Assembly (NCBI GenBank): GCA_023391635.1
Contig: JAEWAQ010000076.1
Coordinates: 62,001 to 126,000, forward strand
Length of the DNA stretch: 64,000 bases
Origin: Bacillota bacterium
GTDB lineage: Bacteria > Bacillota > Bacilli > Paenibacillales > Paenibacillaceae
Direction of reading: 5' to 3'
Position numbers and translations under genes: made by a program. The notes beneath the pieces were generated by a model. That model searched no databases and was not told the DNA's origin. It was given only the letters and a program-made list of their open reading frames with translations. This document shows, piece by piece, positions 8,546-16,713 of the stretch. The number at the start of each line of letters is the position of its first letter. The first letter of the stretch is position 1.

Positions 8546-9514
8546 TCACATCCCCCTTGTCGCCGCGTGCGCAGCTTTCTTCATTTGCTTATGTGCTTTC
8601 TTGAGCCGCGCCGCATCGCGGTCGCGCATCAGGTAGAACAGCAGCGCCGACAGAATCCCCGCAATGACGAACATGATCATGCTGGCCGCTGCCGCTTTAT
8701 TGTACATATAGCTGCCCATGAACGCTTGTTTGTAAATGAATACCGATGCGGTGAGCGTGGCGTCATCCGGGCCGCCGTAAAGGAACAGCTGAGGAATATC
8801 GAACAGCTGCAGTCCGCCGATCATCGACGTGATCAGCGTGTAGAGCATGATCGTCTTCAGACTTGGCAGCGTGACGCGGAAGAAAGTCTGAAATCCGGTA
8901 GCGCCGTCGATGGCCGCAGCTTCGAAGAGCACGGGATTGATGCCCATTACGCCGGCTATAAGGATGATCATCGTGTTTCCGTACCACATCCAGAACTGGA
9001 TGAACGCCACGATCCCTTGCGCGGTCGTCTTGTCCTGCAGGAAGAAGATCGGCGAGTCGGTGATGCCCAGCATTTCCAGCAAGCTGTTTACGGGGCCCAT
9101 CGGATAGGCGAACAAAGAGTTAAAAAGCACGGCGATCGTACTCGCCGTGATAATATTCGGCATATACAGCATCACCTTGAACGCGCCTTGCCCCCGTATT
9201 TTCATGCGTTGGTTGGTAAACCAGGCAGTCAGCAGCAGCGCGAGCAGGATCTGGGGGATGAAGTTGACGATCCAGATGAGCCCGGTATTGACGAGGGACT
9301 TCCTGAACGAAACATTGTCGAAGATGAGATCCTTGAAATTTTGGAAAGGATTATCCAGAAAATGCATAGGCTTCGGAATGACGCCCTTCATGTCGGTAAA
9401 CCCGATGACCGCGGTATACAATACCGGGTACAACGAGAACACCAGAAACGCAAGTATGAATGGCAGACAGAAAATGTAGCCGTATTTCGAATAGTTGACG
9501 CCCTTGCGGCGCAT
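8546..9514 (-). CDS. Carbohydrate ABC transporter permease, MalF-type
   Basis: Integral membrane protein of about 322 residues. ATG 9514 and GTG 9523 are both possible starts; GGGGTGGGAG lies just upstream of both. About six membrane segments are seen, starting with GYIFCLPFILAFLVFSLYP. The EAA loop reads EAAAIDGATGFQTFFRVTLP. It forms the channel with the MalG-type subunit encoded directly downstream. It sits between the first binding protein and the second permease, separated from the former by a GC-rich hairpin. Confidence 0.92.
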   Translation of the reverse strand: MRRKGVNYSKYGYIFCLPFILAFLVFSLYPVLYTAVIGFTDMKGVIPKPMHFLDNPFQNFKDLIFDNVSFRKSLVNTGLIWIVNFIPQILLALLLTAWFTNQRMKIRGQGAFKVMLYMPNIITASTIAVLFNSLFAYPMGPVNSLLEMLGITDSPIFFLQDKTTAQGIVAFIQFWMWYGNTMIILIAGVMGINPVLFEAAAIDGATGFQTFFRVTLPSLKTIMLYTLITSMIGGLQLFDIPQLFLYGGPDDATLTASVFIYKQAFMGSYMYNKAAAASMIMFVIAGILSALLFYLMRDRDAARLKKAHKQMKKAAHAATRGM

Positions 9515-9541
9515 GGCTCCCACCCCAAATCGATTCTAGTA

Positions 9542-9570
9542 AAGGGGCGGGAAACAGGTGCCCGCCCCTT
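9542..9570 (-). promoter_or_regulatory. Intercistronic hairpin between binding-protein and permease genes
   Basis: AAGGGGCGGG and CCCGCCCCTT form a perfect 10-bp stem with a 9-base loop between the stop at 9581 and the permease start. There is no U-tract on the minus strand. Such hairpins often stabilise the upstream binding-protein mRNA so that it is made in excess over the permeases (known for mal-type operons; inferred here). Confidence 0.6.
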
Positions 9571-9580
9571 CGGTGCCGCG

Positions 9581-10993
9581 TTATTCGCTGTCGATTCCGA
9601 GCTGGTCCTTCACTTGTTGCTTGAAGTCCTTGAGCGCTTGCTCGCGGCTCTTGTTGCCTGCGGTGTACTCGCGCACTTGTCCGCGCCACAGGATGTTGAT
9701 CGACTCGTCGAATTGGGTCAGATTTTTGCCGGTCGCGTTGGCATTGGCCGGTACGAATACGTCGAACATATTCTGTCCGCCCAGCAGCGCGACTTCGCCG
9801 TTGGACTTGGACATGACGACTGAGGAGGCGACGCTGTCCTTCGTGCCTTGCTCGCCAGCCTTCATCGTGCCGTTCGCCCAATAGTATTGCAGGCCCGTCT
9901 CGGAGGTATCGAGCGTTACCCACTTGATGAAATCGGCAACGGCCGCTTTCTTGGCTTCGTCCTTGAGAACGTTATTGTTGGCCAGCAGCCACGTGCCGCC
10001 CCAGAAGAAGCCGGTCGGCGGCTCGGTGACGGCCCAGTCGCCGTTCGTGTCTTTCACTTGGCCGTTCATGACGTAGTTGATAAGCCAAGCGGGACCGAAA
10101 AATCCGAAGATCGGCTGCTTGCCGGAGCCGGACATGTCCGCATACCAAGCTTCCGTCCAGTCTTGCGTATCGTTATGATAGCCGTTGTCCTTCAGCTTCT
10201 TGGACAGATCGAGGAACTGTTCGCGCTTCGAGTCGATATGCAGCTTGCCGTCCACAATCCAGCCCTGGTCGGAGCTGTTCTCGATCGGGTGCCAGATGTC
10301 GCCGTCGCCGGACACGATGCCGTAGCCTTTGGCTTTCAGCTTCGCGGCCGCGTCGAAAAATTTGTCCCAGCCGGGCCCGACTTCGTTCTTGATCGTCGCA
10401 GGATCGTCCGTGCCGAATACGTCTTGGGCAATCGAGCGGCGATAGATGAACGCGCCTCCGGTCGCTTGATAAGCAAGGCCCTTCAGCTTGCCGTCCTTGC
10501 TGCCGATGTCCACCGAGTATTGCGCGATGCCGGCATCCTGCACCATCGTATCGTCGAGGCCCAGGTCGGCGTAATTGGCCGCATAGTCGGAGGCGTCTCC
10601 TTGCGTGTACTTAAGGACGAAAGCAGCTTCCGCTGCATAAAGGTCGGGGGCGTCTTTGCCGCCGCCGGCAAGCGCCTGATCGAGGGCGGGCTGGTAGGCG
10701 CCGTCGGTCGTTGCGATCACCGTCGTTTTGAACTCGACGTTCGCATCGGGGTGGGCTTCCAAATACTTGGTCGTCATATTCGGAATTTCGTCCGTGAAGC
10801 TCCAGAGATTGACCGTAACTTTCTCTTTCGGTTTGTTGTCTGCCGAAGGCGCAGCGCTGCTGCTCGACGGACTGGGACTTGCGCTTGCGCTGGAGCTGGA
10901 GCCGCTGGACTTGTCCGAGTTCCCTCCGCCGCATGCGGCGAGTACGGATGCCAGCAACACAATGGCGGTGGAAGCGGATAACAAGCGTTTCAT
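9581..10993 (-). CDS. Extracellular sugar-binding lipoprotein, first gene of ABC operon
   Basis: The start at 10993 is set by AGGGAGG about 8 bases upstream and by a classic lipoprotein signal (MKRLLSASTAIVLLASVLA with lipobox Cys21); the longer open frame upstream runs into the promoter. A Ser/Ala/Pro-rich tether of about 30 residues follows the Cys. The rest is a family 1 binding-protein fold with motifs such as LNQTG-like ALAYQATGGAFIYRRSI and FFGPAWLINYVM. It delivers an unknown carbohydrate to the two permeases downstream. The gene lies directly after the kinase/regulator pair, and its own promoter region (11024-11108) carries candidate operator repeats. Confidence 0.9.
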   Translation of the reverse strand: MKRLLSASTAIVLLASVLAACGGGNSDKSSGSSSSASASPSPSSSSAAPSADNKPKEKVTVNLWSFTDEIPNMTTKYLEAHPDANVEFKTTVIATTDGAYQPALDQALAGGGKDAPDLYAAEAAFVLKYTQGDASDYAANYADLGLDDTMVQDAGIAQYSVDIGSKDGKLKGLAYQATGGAFIYRRSIAQDVFGTDDPATIKNEVGPGWDKFFDAAAKLKAKGYGIVSGDGDIWHPIENSSDQGWIVDGKLHIDSKREQFLDLSKKLKDNGYHNDTQDWTEAWYADMSGSGKQPIFGFFGPAWLINYVMNGQVKDTNGDWAVTEPPTGFFWGGTWLLANNNVLKDEAKKAAVADFIKWVTLDTSETGLQYYWANGTMKAGEQGTKDSVASSVVMSKSNGEVALLGGQNMFDVFVPANANATGKNLTQFDESINILWRGQVREYTAGNKSREQALKDFKQQVKDQLGIDSE

Positions 10994-11023
10994 TTGGAGT
11001 CCTCCCTTTATTGTTCGCTCACA

Positions 11024-11108
11024 GTTACAATGTAACCGCATCCACAATTATAGTGTTTGCTTCGTAAGCGCATAAGGGAGTGCCCATTGGGAGAAATTCC
11101 ACAATTAT
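11024..11108 (-). promoter_or_regulatory. Promoter and candidate operators for the 10993-6304 ABC operon
   Basis: On the minus strand a TATAAT -10 (11047-11052) lies 17 bases from a weak -35 TTATGC (11070-11075). Just past the likely start is the palindrome GTTAC-AAT-GTAAC (11024-11036). The 11-mer TCCACAATTAT occurs twice on the plus strand, at 11041-11051 and 11098-11108. AraC-type response regulators often bind direct repeats, so these are candidate sites for the product of 11122-11910 (inference). Confidence 0.5.
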
Positions 11109-11121
11109 TGGATTGAGGTTT

Positions 11122-11910
11122 CTACTGGATCGAGGATTCGGTGTCCAGCACCTGGTGCCGGTATTGGCTCGGGCTTGCGCCCTCGCTGTCTTTGAATACT
11201 TTGATGAAATATTTGGCGGTCTGGTAACCGACGTTCTCGGCGATTTCCCAGATCGGCATCGGAGTCGAGACGAGCAATTCCTTCGCTTTCTGCAATCTTC
11301 TGCGCGTCAGATAGTCGCTGAACGTTACGCCGGTCTGCTCCTTGAACAGCACGCTGAAATAGCTCGCGTTCAGATGAAGATGGTCCGCTACCTGCTTCAT
11401 GCCGATCGCCTCGTGCAGGTGGGTGCCGATGTATTGGATCGCATCCTTGATCGCGGAGCCGTAACGCGCTTCATCGAGGCCGGCCTCCAGCAGGATCGGA
11501 TCGACCAGCTTCTCCATGGCGTCCAGCCGTTCCCTGCCGCTCTCCAGCTCCAGCGCCCGCTGCACCGCATCGATCAGCAGCGCCTTGTCGAGCGGCTTGA
11601 GCAAATATTCGAACACGCCGAGCTTCAGCGATTTTCGCGCGTATTCGAATTCGGCATAGCCGGAGATGACGATGACGACAGGCAGCGGCCCGCGCGCGGC
11701 CAGCCGCTCCAGCATCTGCAGCCCGTCGATTTCCGGCATCCGCACGTCCGTAATAATAATATGGGCCGTATGTTCATTCAGCCATTCCAGCGCTTCAACG
11801 CCGCTGGCGGCGGCTTCGATCTGATATTTGCCCGCCGACCAAGCGACGAGCGATTTCTGGATGCCCTGGCGGGTGCGAGGTTCATCGTCGACAATCAAGA
11901 TGGTCTTCAT
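11122..11910 (-). CDS. Response regulator with AraC-type DNA-binding domain (YesN-like)
   Basis: The N-terminal receiver (residues 1-120) has the acidic pair Asp8/Asp9 in IVDDE, phospho-acceptor Asp55 in ITDVRMP, and the Lys of LLKPLDK. The C-terminal 100 residues are a double helix-turn-helix AraC domain (HLNASYFSVLFKEQTGVTF and VGYQTAKYFIKVFKDSEG). At 262 residues it is shorter than many YesN proteins, with almost no linker. It starts 6 bases after the kinase stop, so the two form a two-component system that most likely induces the ABC operon directly downstream. Confidence 0.93.
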   Translation of the reverse strand: MKTILIVDDEPRTRQGIQKSLVAWSAGKYQIEAAASGVEALEWLNEHTAHIIITDVRMPEIDGLQMLERLAARGPLPVVIVISGYAEFEYARKSLKLGVFEYLLKPLDKALLIDAVQRALELESGRERLDAMEKLVDPILLEAGLDEARYGSAIKDAIQYIGTHLHEAIGMKQVADHLHLNASYFSVLFKEQTGVTFSDYLTRRRLQKAKELLVSTPMPIWEIAENVGYQTAKYFIKVFKDSEGASPSQYRHQVLDTESSIQ

Positions 11911-11916
11911 GACCGT

Positions 11917-13716
11917 TCATCTCCCTTTCGGAGGAATCGCGATTTCGAATCGGACAGTCGTCCCGACGCCGGGCGAACTTTCGATCTGCAAGCCGCTGCC
12001 CCGTTCCGCCATGTTCGGATAATACAGTTTGAGTCTCCGCTGCACGTTGGATATGGCGACGCCTGCGCCCTTCTTGGAATCGCCGGCAGGCGAAGCCGCC
12101 CCTTCGATGCTCATCCTGAGCTTGGCCAGCGTCTGGGCATCCATGCCGTTGCCATCGTCGCTGACGGCAACCGCCGCGCGGTTCGACTGCGCCCGATAGA
12201 CGCGGACCGTGACCGAGCCCGGTCCGATGCGGCTTTCCACGCCATGCAGGATCGCATTCTCCACGATCGGCTGAATGATCAGCTTGGGGATCGGCACCTG
12301 CAGCAGCATCTCGTCCGCATCGATGCTCCAATGCAGCCGATCGCCCAGACGCATTTGCATGATTTGCAAATATCGCTGTGCGTGCTCCAGCTCCTCGCGG
12401 ACGGTGACTTGCTCTTCATTGCCTTCGGCGCTGCCGATGACGTAGCGGAACAGGCCGGACATGGCCAGGATCGTCTGGGCCAGCTCGCTCTCGCCCTTCT
12501 CCTCCAGCGACCAGTAGAACGCTTCCAACGTGTTGAACAGGAAATGCGGATTGATCTGCGCCTGCAGTGCCTTGAGTTCCGTGCGACTCTGCGTGATTTC
12601 CTTCTCATAGACGACTTGGATCAGCTCGTTCATATGCGTAACCAACTGATTGTACGTGTTGTTGAGCTCGTCGATCTCCAGCGTGCGGAAGCGATTGCGT
12701 CCGGCAGGGATGAGCCTCAGCCCGCGATATCTGGCGCTGCGCATGCTTCTCATCAGCCGCTGGATCGGGCGCGTGATCATCGTGGACAACAGCAGCGTTA
12801 ACAGCAGGAAAGCAAGGGCGGCAATGCCTATCGATACGTAGATAGCCGTTCGCAGCACGGAGATGCCCTCCGTCGCCGCATCGACCGGCAAGAGCAGCAC
12901 GAGCCTCCAGCCCGCGATGTCGGAATGCTGCCTGACGACAAGCATCCGCTCCTGTCCGATCGTAACGTCGTTGCCTGATTGCATGAGCACCGACTGTGCC
13001 GACTGTTCGTCGATGTCCGAAACAATCGGATTGCCATCGCTGTCGCTCAGCAACATAAGCTCCCTGCCGATCGAGAGGTCGTTCTTCGTCTCCTGCCCGT
13101 ACATATCGAAATAATCGCGATAGACGTGGACGACCAGGTAACCGCCGGGCAAGTAGGAATTGTCCATCAAATTAATGCGACGGATCGCGAGCACCGTATC
13201 CGGCAGTCGCGGGTCCATGCCGACCCAGGCCAAACGCCCTTTTCTCTCGTCCGCTGTTGCAAGCGCATCCTCGGAAATCCGGTTCATGCTGGAATCGTCG
13301 AGCGGGAATAGCCGTCTGTTCGATAGCGTGTATAACTCGAGCGAACTGATGCCCGAGGAATAGGCCATATAATTGTTGGCGATCTGCAGCAGCGATTGGC
13401 GTTCGTTGAAGTTGGCCGGGATTCCCTGAACTTCGTTCAAGAGCAGGTTCTGCACGTAGGCATCCGCGGCGACCTGGGTCGTCAGCGAATCGATCTGCTT
13501 CAGCAGGGCGTCCAGCCGCCCGTTGGCCTGAATCGCCGTCTGCTCGATATGCTTCTCCGCGCTCATCTTCAGGAGCACGGATACTTTACCATAGATGAAC
13601 GTCCCCGCGAACGTCAGCACGAGGATCATCGTCAGCGTGAAGCCGGCGAAAATCTGATTTCTTAGCGTGTTGATCTCTCGCAAATGGAGGAGCCGATCCG
13701 CCCGCATATCTCGCAT
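11917..13716 (-). CDS. Sensor histidine kinase, YesM/LytS type
   Basis: 599 residues. Membrane segment 1 (about 20-42) and segment 2 (about 275-300, IYVSIGIAALAFLLLTLLLS) flank an extracellular sensor domain of about 230 residues, followed by HAMP. The kinase core has the His_kinase signature QINPHFLFNTLEAF with the likely phospho-acceptor His391, then IIQPIVENAILHG and a DDGNGM ATP-binding box. ATG 13716 is preceded by GAGGAACGGG. Kinases of this family sense extracellular oligosaccharides, sometimes through binding proteins; the two binding proteins downstream are possible partners (inference). Confidence 0.93.
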   Translation of the reverse strand: MRDMRADRLLHLREINTLRNQIFAGFTLTMILVLTFAGTFIYGKVSVLLKMSAEKHIEQTAIQANGRLDALLKQIDSLTTQVAADAYVQNLLLNEVQGIPANFNERQSLLQIANNYMAYSSGISSLELYTLSNRRLFPLDDSSMNRISEDALATADERKGRLAWVGMDPRLPDTVLAIRRINLMDNSYLPGGYLVVHVYRDYFDMYGQETKNDLSIGRELMLLSDSDGNPIVSDIDEQSAQSVLMQSGNDVTIGQERMLVVRQHSDIAGWRLVLLLPVDAATEGISVLRTAIYVSIGIAALAFLLLTLLLSTMITRPIQRLMRSMRSARYRGLRLIPAGRNRFRTLEIDELNNTYNQLVTHMNELIQVVYEKEITQSRTELKALQAQINPHFLFNTLEAFYWSLEEKGESELAQTILAMSGLFRYVIGSAEGNEEQVTVREELEHAQRYLQIMQMRLGDRLHWSIDADEMLLQVPIPKLIIQPIVENAILHGVESRIGPGSVTVRVYRAQSNRAAVAVSDDGNGMDAQTLAKLRMSIEGAASPAGDSKKGAGVAISNVQRRLKLYYPNMAERGSGLQIESSPGVGTTVRFEIAIPPKGR

Positions 13717-13750
13717 GCACCCGTTCCTCGAATAAAGTAGATGCTAGTTC

Positions 13751-13779
13751 AACGTACATGATTCAAAATGGCCTGTCAA
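13751..13779 (-). promoter_or_regulatory. Promoter for the kinase-regulator pair
   Basis: On the minus strand TTGACA (13774-13779) and TACGTT (13751-13756) are separated by 17 bases, 35 bases upstream of the kinase start. Confidence 0.45.
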
Positions 13780-13819
13780 ACTCCGATTCCCGCGCGTAGG
13801 TACATTCGCGATGGCATGC

Positions 13820-14707
13820 TCACGAAGGCCGGAGAGCGCGATCCTGACGATAGGCACCCGGCGTCATCCCAACGGCAGCCTTAAATGCATTCGAGAGATG
13901 GCTTGCATCCGTGAAGCCGCAGTTGTCCGCGATTTCCGCGAGTGAATAGGTCGTTGTCGACAACAGCTCTTTGGCATGATTCAGTCGCAAGCGCAGCAGA
14001 TACTGGTGGGGCGGCAGGCCGAAGCGGGCGCGGAAGACGTCTCGGAAGCGCGAAGAGGAAAGGTGGGCGCGCCTGGCCATATCCGATATGGACAGCGGTT
14101 CGGCCAAGTGCAGCGACAAATAAGCGTCGACCCATGCCAGCGCATGGGAAGCGCGTTCCGTACGGGCTTCTGCTGCCGCATGGTCCCGGATCATCTCGTA
14201 GACAAGTTCCGTCCCGGCAGCCTGCGCTTTAAGCTTGCCGAGCGGGTCGGGCGACAGCCAGCTCTCGATCATGCGGACCATCAATTGACGGCAGCGGGCG
14301 GGCTGGCGAAGCTCTAACACCACAGGCATCTGAATTCCTTCCAGATCGCTCAGCCGGGTCTGCATCAGGTGGGCATAAGCCGTCAGGTCGATCTGACCGG
14401 GACGTGTCGGGAAGCTGTGCGCCCGCTCGGAATGATAGAAAATGTCGAGGTGCGCGAATGGCGTTTCATTGTAACCGAAAGCTTGCAAGCTATGGACGGT
14501 TCCGGGCTGCAGCAGGCAGAACCGTCCCTCTTCCAGCCGATGTTCGGTTCCGTCCGCGACGATCGACAGCTCGCCCTTCTGCGCGAAGATCAGCAAGTAA
14601 TCGAGCAGCCTTCGCGGCGGGTAGTAGTAGGCTTCGCGAATCGGCAAATCGCACTCCCGCACGTAGGGGACGATCGGATGCAACTGGGTGAACGAAGCTA
14701 AATTCAT
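13820..14707 (-). CDS. AraC family transcriptional regulator with N-terminal cupin sensor
   Basis: 295 residues. The N-terminal half has a cupin-like fold (LLIFAQKGELSIVADGTEHRL, LLQPGTVHSL). The C-terminal half has two helix-turn-helix units (ISDMARRAHLSSSRFRDVFRARFG and the conserved IADNCGFTDASHLSNAFKAAVG, shown here in part) ending in GAYRQ. AAGGAG precedes ATG 14707 by 12 bases. It is transcribed away from the PhyH-like gene and most likely controls that gene and perhaps the operon beyond, in response to a small sugar-like ligand (inference). Confidence 0.92.
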   Translation of the reverse strand: MNLASFTQLHPIVPYVRECDLPIREAYYYPPRRLLDYLLIFAQKGELSIVADGTEHRLEEGRFCLLQPGTVHSLQAFGYNETPFAHLDIFYHSERAHSFPTRPGQIDLTAYAHLMQTRLSDLEGIQMPVVLELRQPARCRQLMVRMIESWLSPDPLGKLKAQAAGTELVYEMIRDHAAAEARTERASHALAWVDAYLSLHLAEPLSISDMARRAHLSSSRFRDVFRARFGLPPHQYLLRLRLNHAKELLSTTTYSLAEIADNCGFTDASHLSNAFKAAVGMTPGAYRQDRALRPS

Positions 14708-14751
14708 CGCCGCATTGCGCTCCTTGACAGTTATTTTTTACAATCGCAATC

Positions 14752-14780
14752 ATCATGTCATACCATGACCTGTCTGTCAA
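14752..14780 (-). promoter_or_regulatory. Promoter of the AraC gene 13820-14707
   Basis: On the minus strand a consensus TTGACA (14775-14780) is 17 bases from CATGAT (14752-14757). It lies in the 129-base region between two divergent genes. A plus-strand TACAAT at 14788-14793 may be the -10 for the PhyH gene. Confidence 0.55.
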
Positions 14781-14836
14781 AACCTTCTACAATAATGGCA
14801 TGAAGCATGCATGAACAAGTAGAGGAGAGATCGGAC

Positions 14837-15661
14837 ATGAGCGAAAAAATTCAGGAATGGCCTGACTTGCGCGAGGAACATCCGTTGCCGCTAGATCAAG
14901 TCCAGGCCTATGAAAGAGACGGGCACACGATCGTGAGAGGCTTGGCCAAGCCTGATGAAATCGGCATCTATCGCAATCGAATTCAGGCGATCGTGCAAGA
15001 ACGCAATTACCAGACGAAGCCGATGGAAGAGCGCGACACGTATGGCAAAGCGTTCATCCAGATCGGCAACCTGTGGACGATGGATGAAGCTGCCCGCAGA
15101 TTCGTGCTGGCGCGCAGATTCGCTAAAGTCGCAGCCGATCTGATGGGCGTTCCGGCCGTGCGGCTCTATCACGATCAGGCGTTGTTCAAGGAACCGGGCG
15201 GCGGCCACACGCCGTGGCATCAGGATCAGATCTATTGGCCGCTGGATACCGACAAGATGATCACGATGTGGATGCCGCTCGTGCCGGTACCGGAGGACGT
15301 CGGTTCCATGACGTTCGCTTCCACGTCACACAAGCACGGCTACATTTCCAAACAGGTGATCTCCGACGAATCCCACCGGACGCTGAAGGAATACGTAGAA
15401 AGCAAAGGATTGCCGACGGTGAATTACGGCGCGATGGCAGCCGGGGATGCGACCTTTCATGCCGGATGGACGCTGCATTGCGCGCCGGGCAATCCGACAA
15501 GCCGAATGCGCGAAGTGATGACCGTCATCTACATGGCGGACGGCTTGACGATCGCCGAACCGGACAGCAAGGCGCGGCAGAGCGATCTGCATCAATGGTT
15601 CCCGGGCTTGAAGCCGGGGGATCCTGCAGCCAGCCCGCTCAACCCGGTCGTATACCCATAA
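14837..15661 (+). CDS. Phytanoyl-CoA dioxygenase family (Fe(II)/2-oxoglutarate oxygenase)
   Basis: ATG 14837 is chosen because AGAGGAGAG lies just upstream; an earlier ATG at 14807 lacks a site. The 274 residues show the PhyH iron triad: His128 and Asp130 in WHQDQIYW, and distal His214 in TLHCAPGNP, with Arg in SRMREVMTV for 2-oxoglutarate. Enzymes of this family hydroxylate small molecules or oxidise C-N and C-O bonds. Its substrate cannot be read from sequence. It is divergent from an AraC regulator and is followed by its own terminator, so it forms a single-gene unit next to a sugar operon. Confidence 0.9.
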   Translation: MSEKIQEWPDLREEHPLPLDQVQAYERDGHTIVRGLAKPDEIGIYRNRIQAIVQERNYQTKPMEERDTYGKAFIQIGNLWTMDEAARRFVLARRFAKVAADLMGVPAVRLYHDQALFKEPGGGHTPWHQDQIYWPLDTDKMITMWMPLVPVPEDVGSMTFASTSHKHGYISKQVISDESHRTLKEYVESKGLPTVNYGAMAAGDATFHAGWTLHCAPGNPTSRMREVMTVIYMADGLTIAEPDSKARQSDLHQWFPGLKPGDPAASPLNPVVYP

Positions 15662-15681
15662 CGCAAGGATGGACATATTTG

Positions 15682-15740
15682 GCGATATGCCTGCTTGATG
15701 CCGGATAGACGGCATTCGAGCGGGGTATCGCTTTTTATTT
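15682..15740 (+). terminator. Rho-independent terminator after PhyH gene
   Basis: A compound stem: GGCGATA pairs with TATCGC, CC with GG, and ATGCCG with CGGCAT around a 6-base loop, followed by TTTTTATTT. Confidence 0.75.
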
Positions 15741-15796
15741 GCGAAAAATATGTATGCGCAGTCCGAAAGAAACGTCAACGATGCACAATCCCCGAT

Positions 15797-15805
15797 TGCT
15801 ATAAT
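15797..15805 (+). promoter_or_regulatory. Extended -10 promoter of the six-gene sugar operon
   Basis: TGCTATAAT is a perfect extended -10. It lies upstream of the start at 15834, which rules out the longer frame beginning at 15750. Confidence 0.5.
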
Positions 15806-15833
15806 AGAAGTATGGAATGGGAGGTCGATTGAG

Positions 15834-16706
15834 ATGACCGTGAACGCCGACAGGATCTTGGACAGGTTGGGCGTGCTCACCGATGAAGTGTCCGACCGGT
15901 TCGAAGAGGCGCTGGATTGGGCGAAGGAACAAGGCTTGAAGCATGTGGAGGTCCGCGTCGTGAACGGGGTGAACGCCGCCGCGCTGACGAATGAACAAGC
16001 GGCGGAAATCCGGCGGGAGGTCGAAGCCCGCGGGCTGTTCGTCTCCGCGGTCGCGTCGCCGCTCTTCAAATGCGCGCTGGACCCGGATAGGCCGGTCGCA
16101 TCCGGCGATACGTTCGGCCAGGCGGAAGAGACGGTGGAAGCGCATTTCGCCAAGCTTGACCGCATGATCGAACTGGCGAACGCGTTCGGAACGACCCGCA
16201 TCCGCGTCTTCTCTTTCTGGCGGGAAGCCGACCCGCAGGCTCACATACCAGAGATCGTGCGTCATCTGAAGGAAGCCGCGCGCATCGCGCAGCAGGCGGG
16301 CATGCAGCTGCTGCTTGAGAACGAACCGTCCTGCAACGGCGGGTACGCCGAAGAGGTGGGGAGAATCGTCGCTGCCGTCGATTCTCCCTCGCTGCGCGGG
16401 TTGTGGGATCCCGGCAACGAGGCTTACAGCGGTCGCCAGGCTTATCCTGCAGGATATGCATGCATGAAGGACCGGCTGTCCCACGTGCACTTGAAGGACG
16501 CGTATATTCAAGCGGACGGGACGCCGCGGTGCGTGCCGCTCGGCTCGGGCAGCGTGCCGGTCATCGCCCAGCTCAGGGCACTGTTGGCGGACGGATATAC
16601 AGGATTGTTCACGATCGAGACGCATTACCGGCCGGAGGGCGGCAGCCAGATGACAGGTACGCGAATGTCGCTGGATGCGCTTCGGGCGATGTTAAGAGAG
16701 GTGTGA
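15834..16706 (+). CDS. Xylose-isomerase-like TIM-barrel enzyme (sugar phosphate isomerase/epimerase family)
   Basis: ATG 15834 follows GGGAGG by about 9 bases and lies downstream of the promoter. The 290 residues are one AP-endonuclease-2/xylose-isomerase-like barrel. Metal ligands are suggested by Glu in LLENEPSCN, Asp and Asn in LWDPGNE, His in HVHLKDAY and Glu in FTIETHY. Members act as isomerases, epimerases or, in 3-keto-glycoside pathways, lyases. First gene of the operon 15834-21464; the oxidoreductase gene follows 7 bases later, so the two products probably act in sequence (inference). Confidence 0.9.
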   Translation: MTVNADRILDRLGVLTDEVSDRFEEALDWAKEQGLKHVEVRVVNGVNAAALTNEQAAEIRREVEARGLFVSAVASPLFKCALDPDRPVASGDTFGQAEETVEAHFAKLDRMIELANAFGTTRIRVFSFWREADPQAHIPEIVRHLKEAARIAQQAGMQLLLENEPSCNGGYAEEVGRIVAAVDSPSLRGLWDPGNEAYSGRQAYPAGYACMKDRLSHVHLKDAYIQADGTPRCVPLGSGSVPVIAQLRALLADGYTGLFTIETHYRPEGGSQMTGTRMSLDALRAMLREV

Positions 16707-16713
16707 GCGGCGG

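Noticed and set aside
8396..9823. 475-codon plus-strand open frame
   Set aside because: Antisense to two clear ABC permease genes.
11080..12801. 573-codon plus-strand open frame
   Set aside because: Antisense to the response regulator and kinase genes; composition is Arg/His/Gln-rich and shows no domain.
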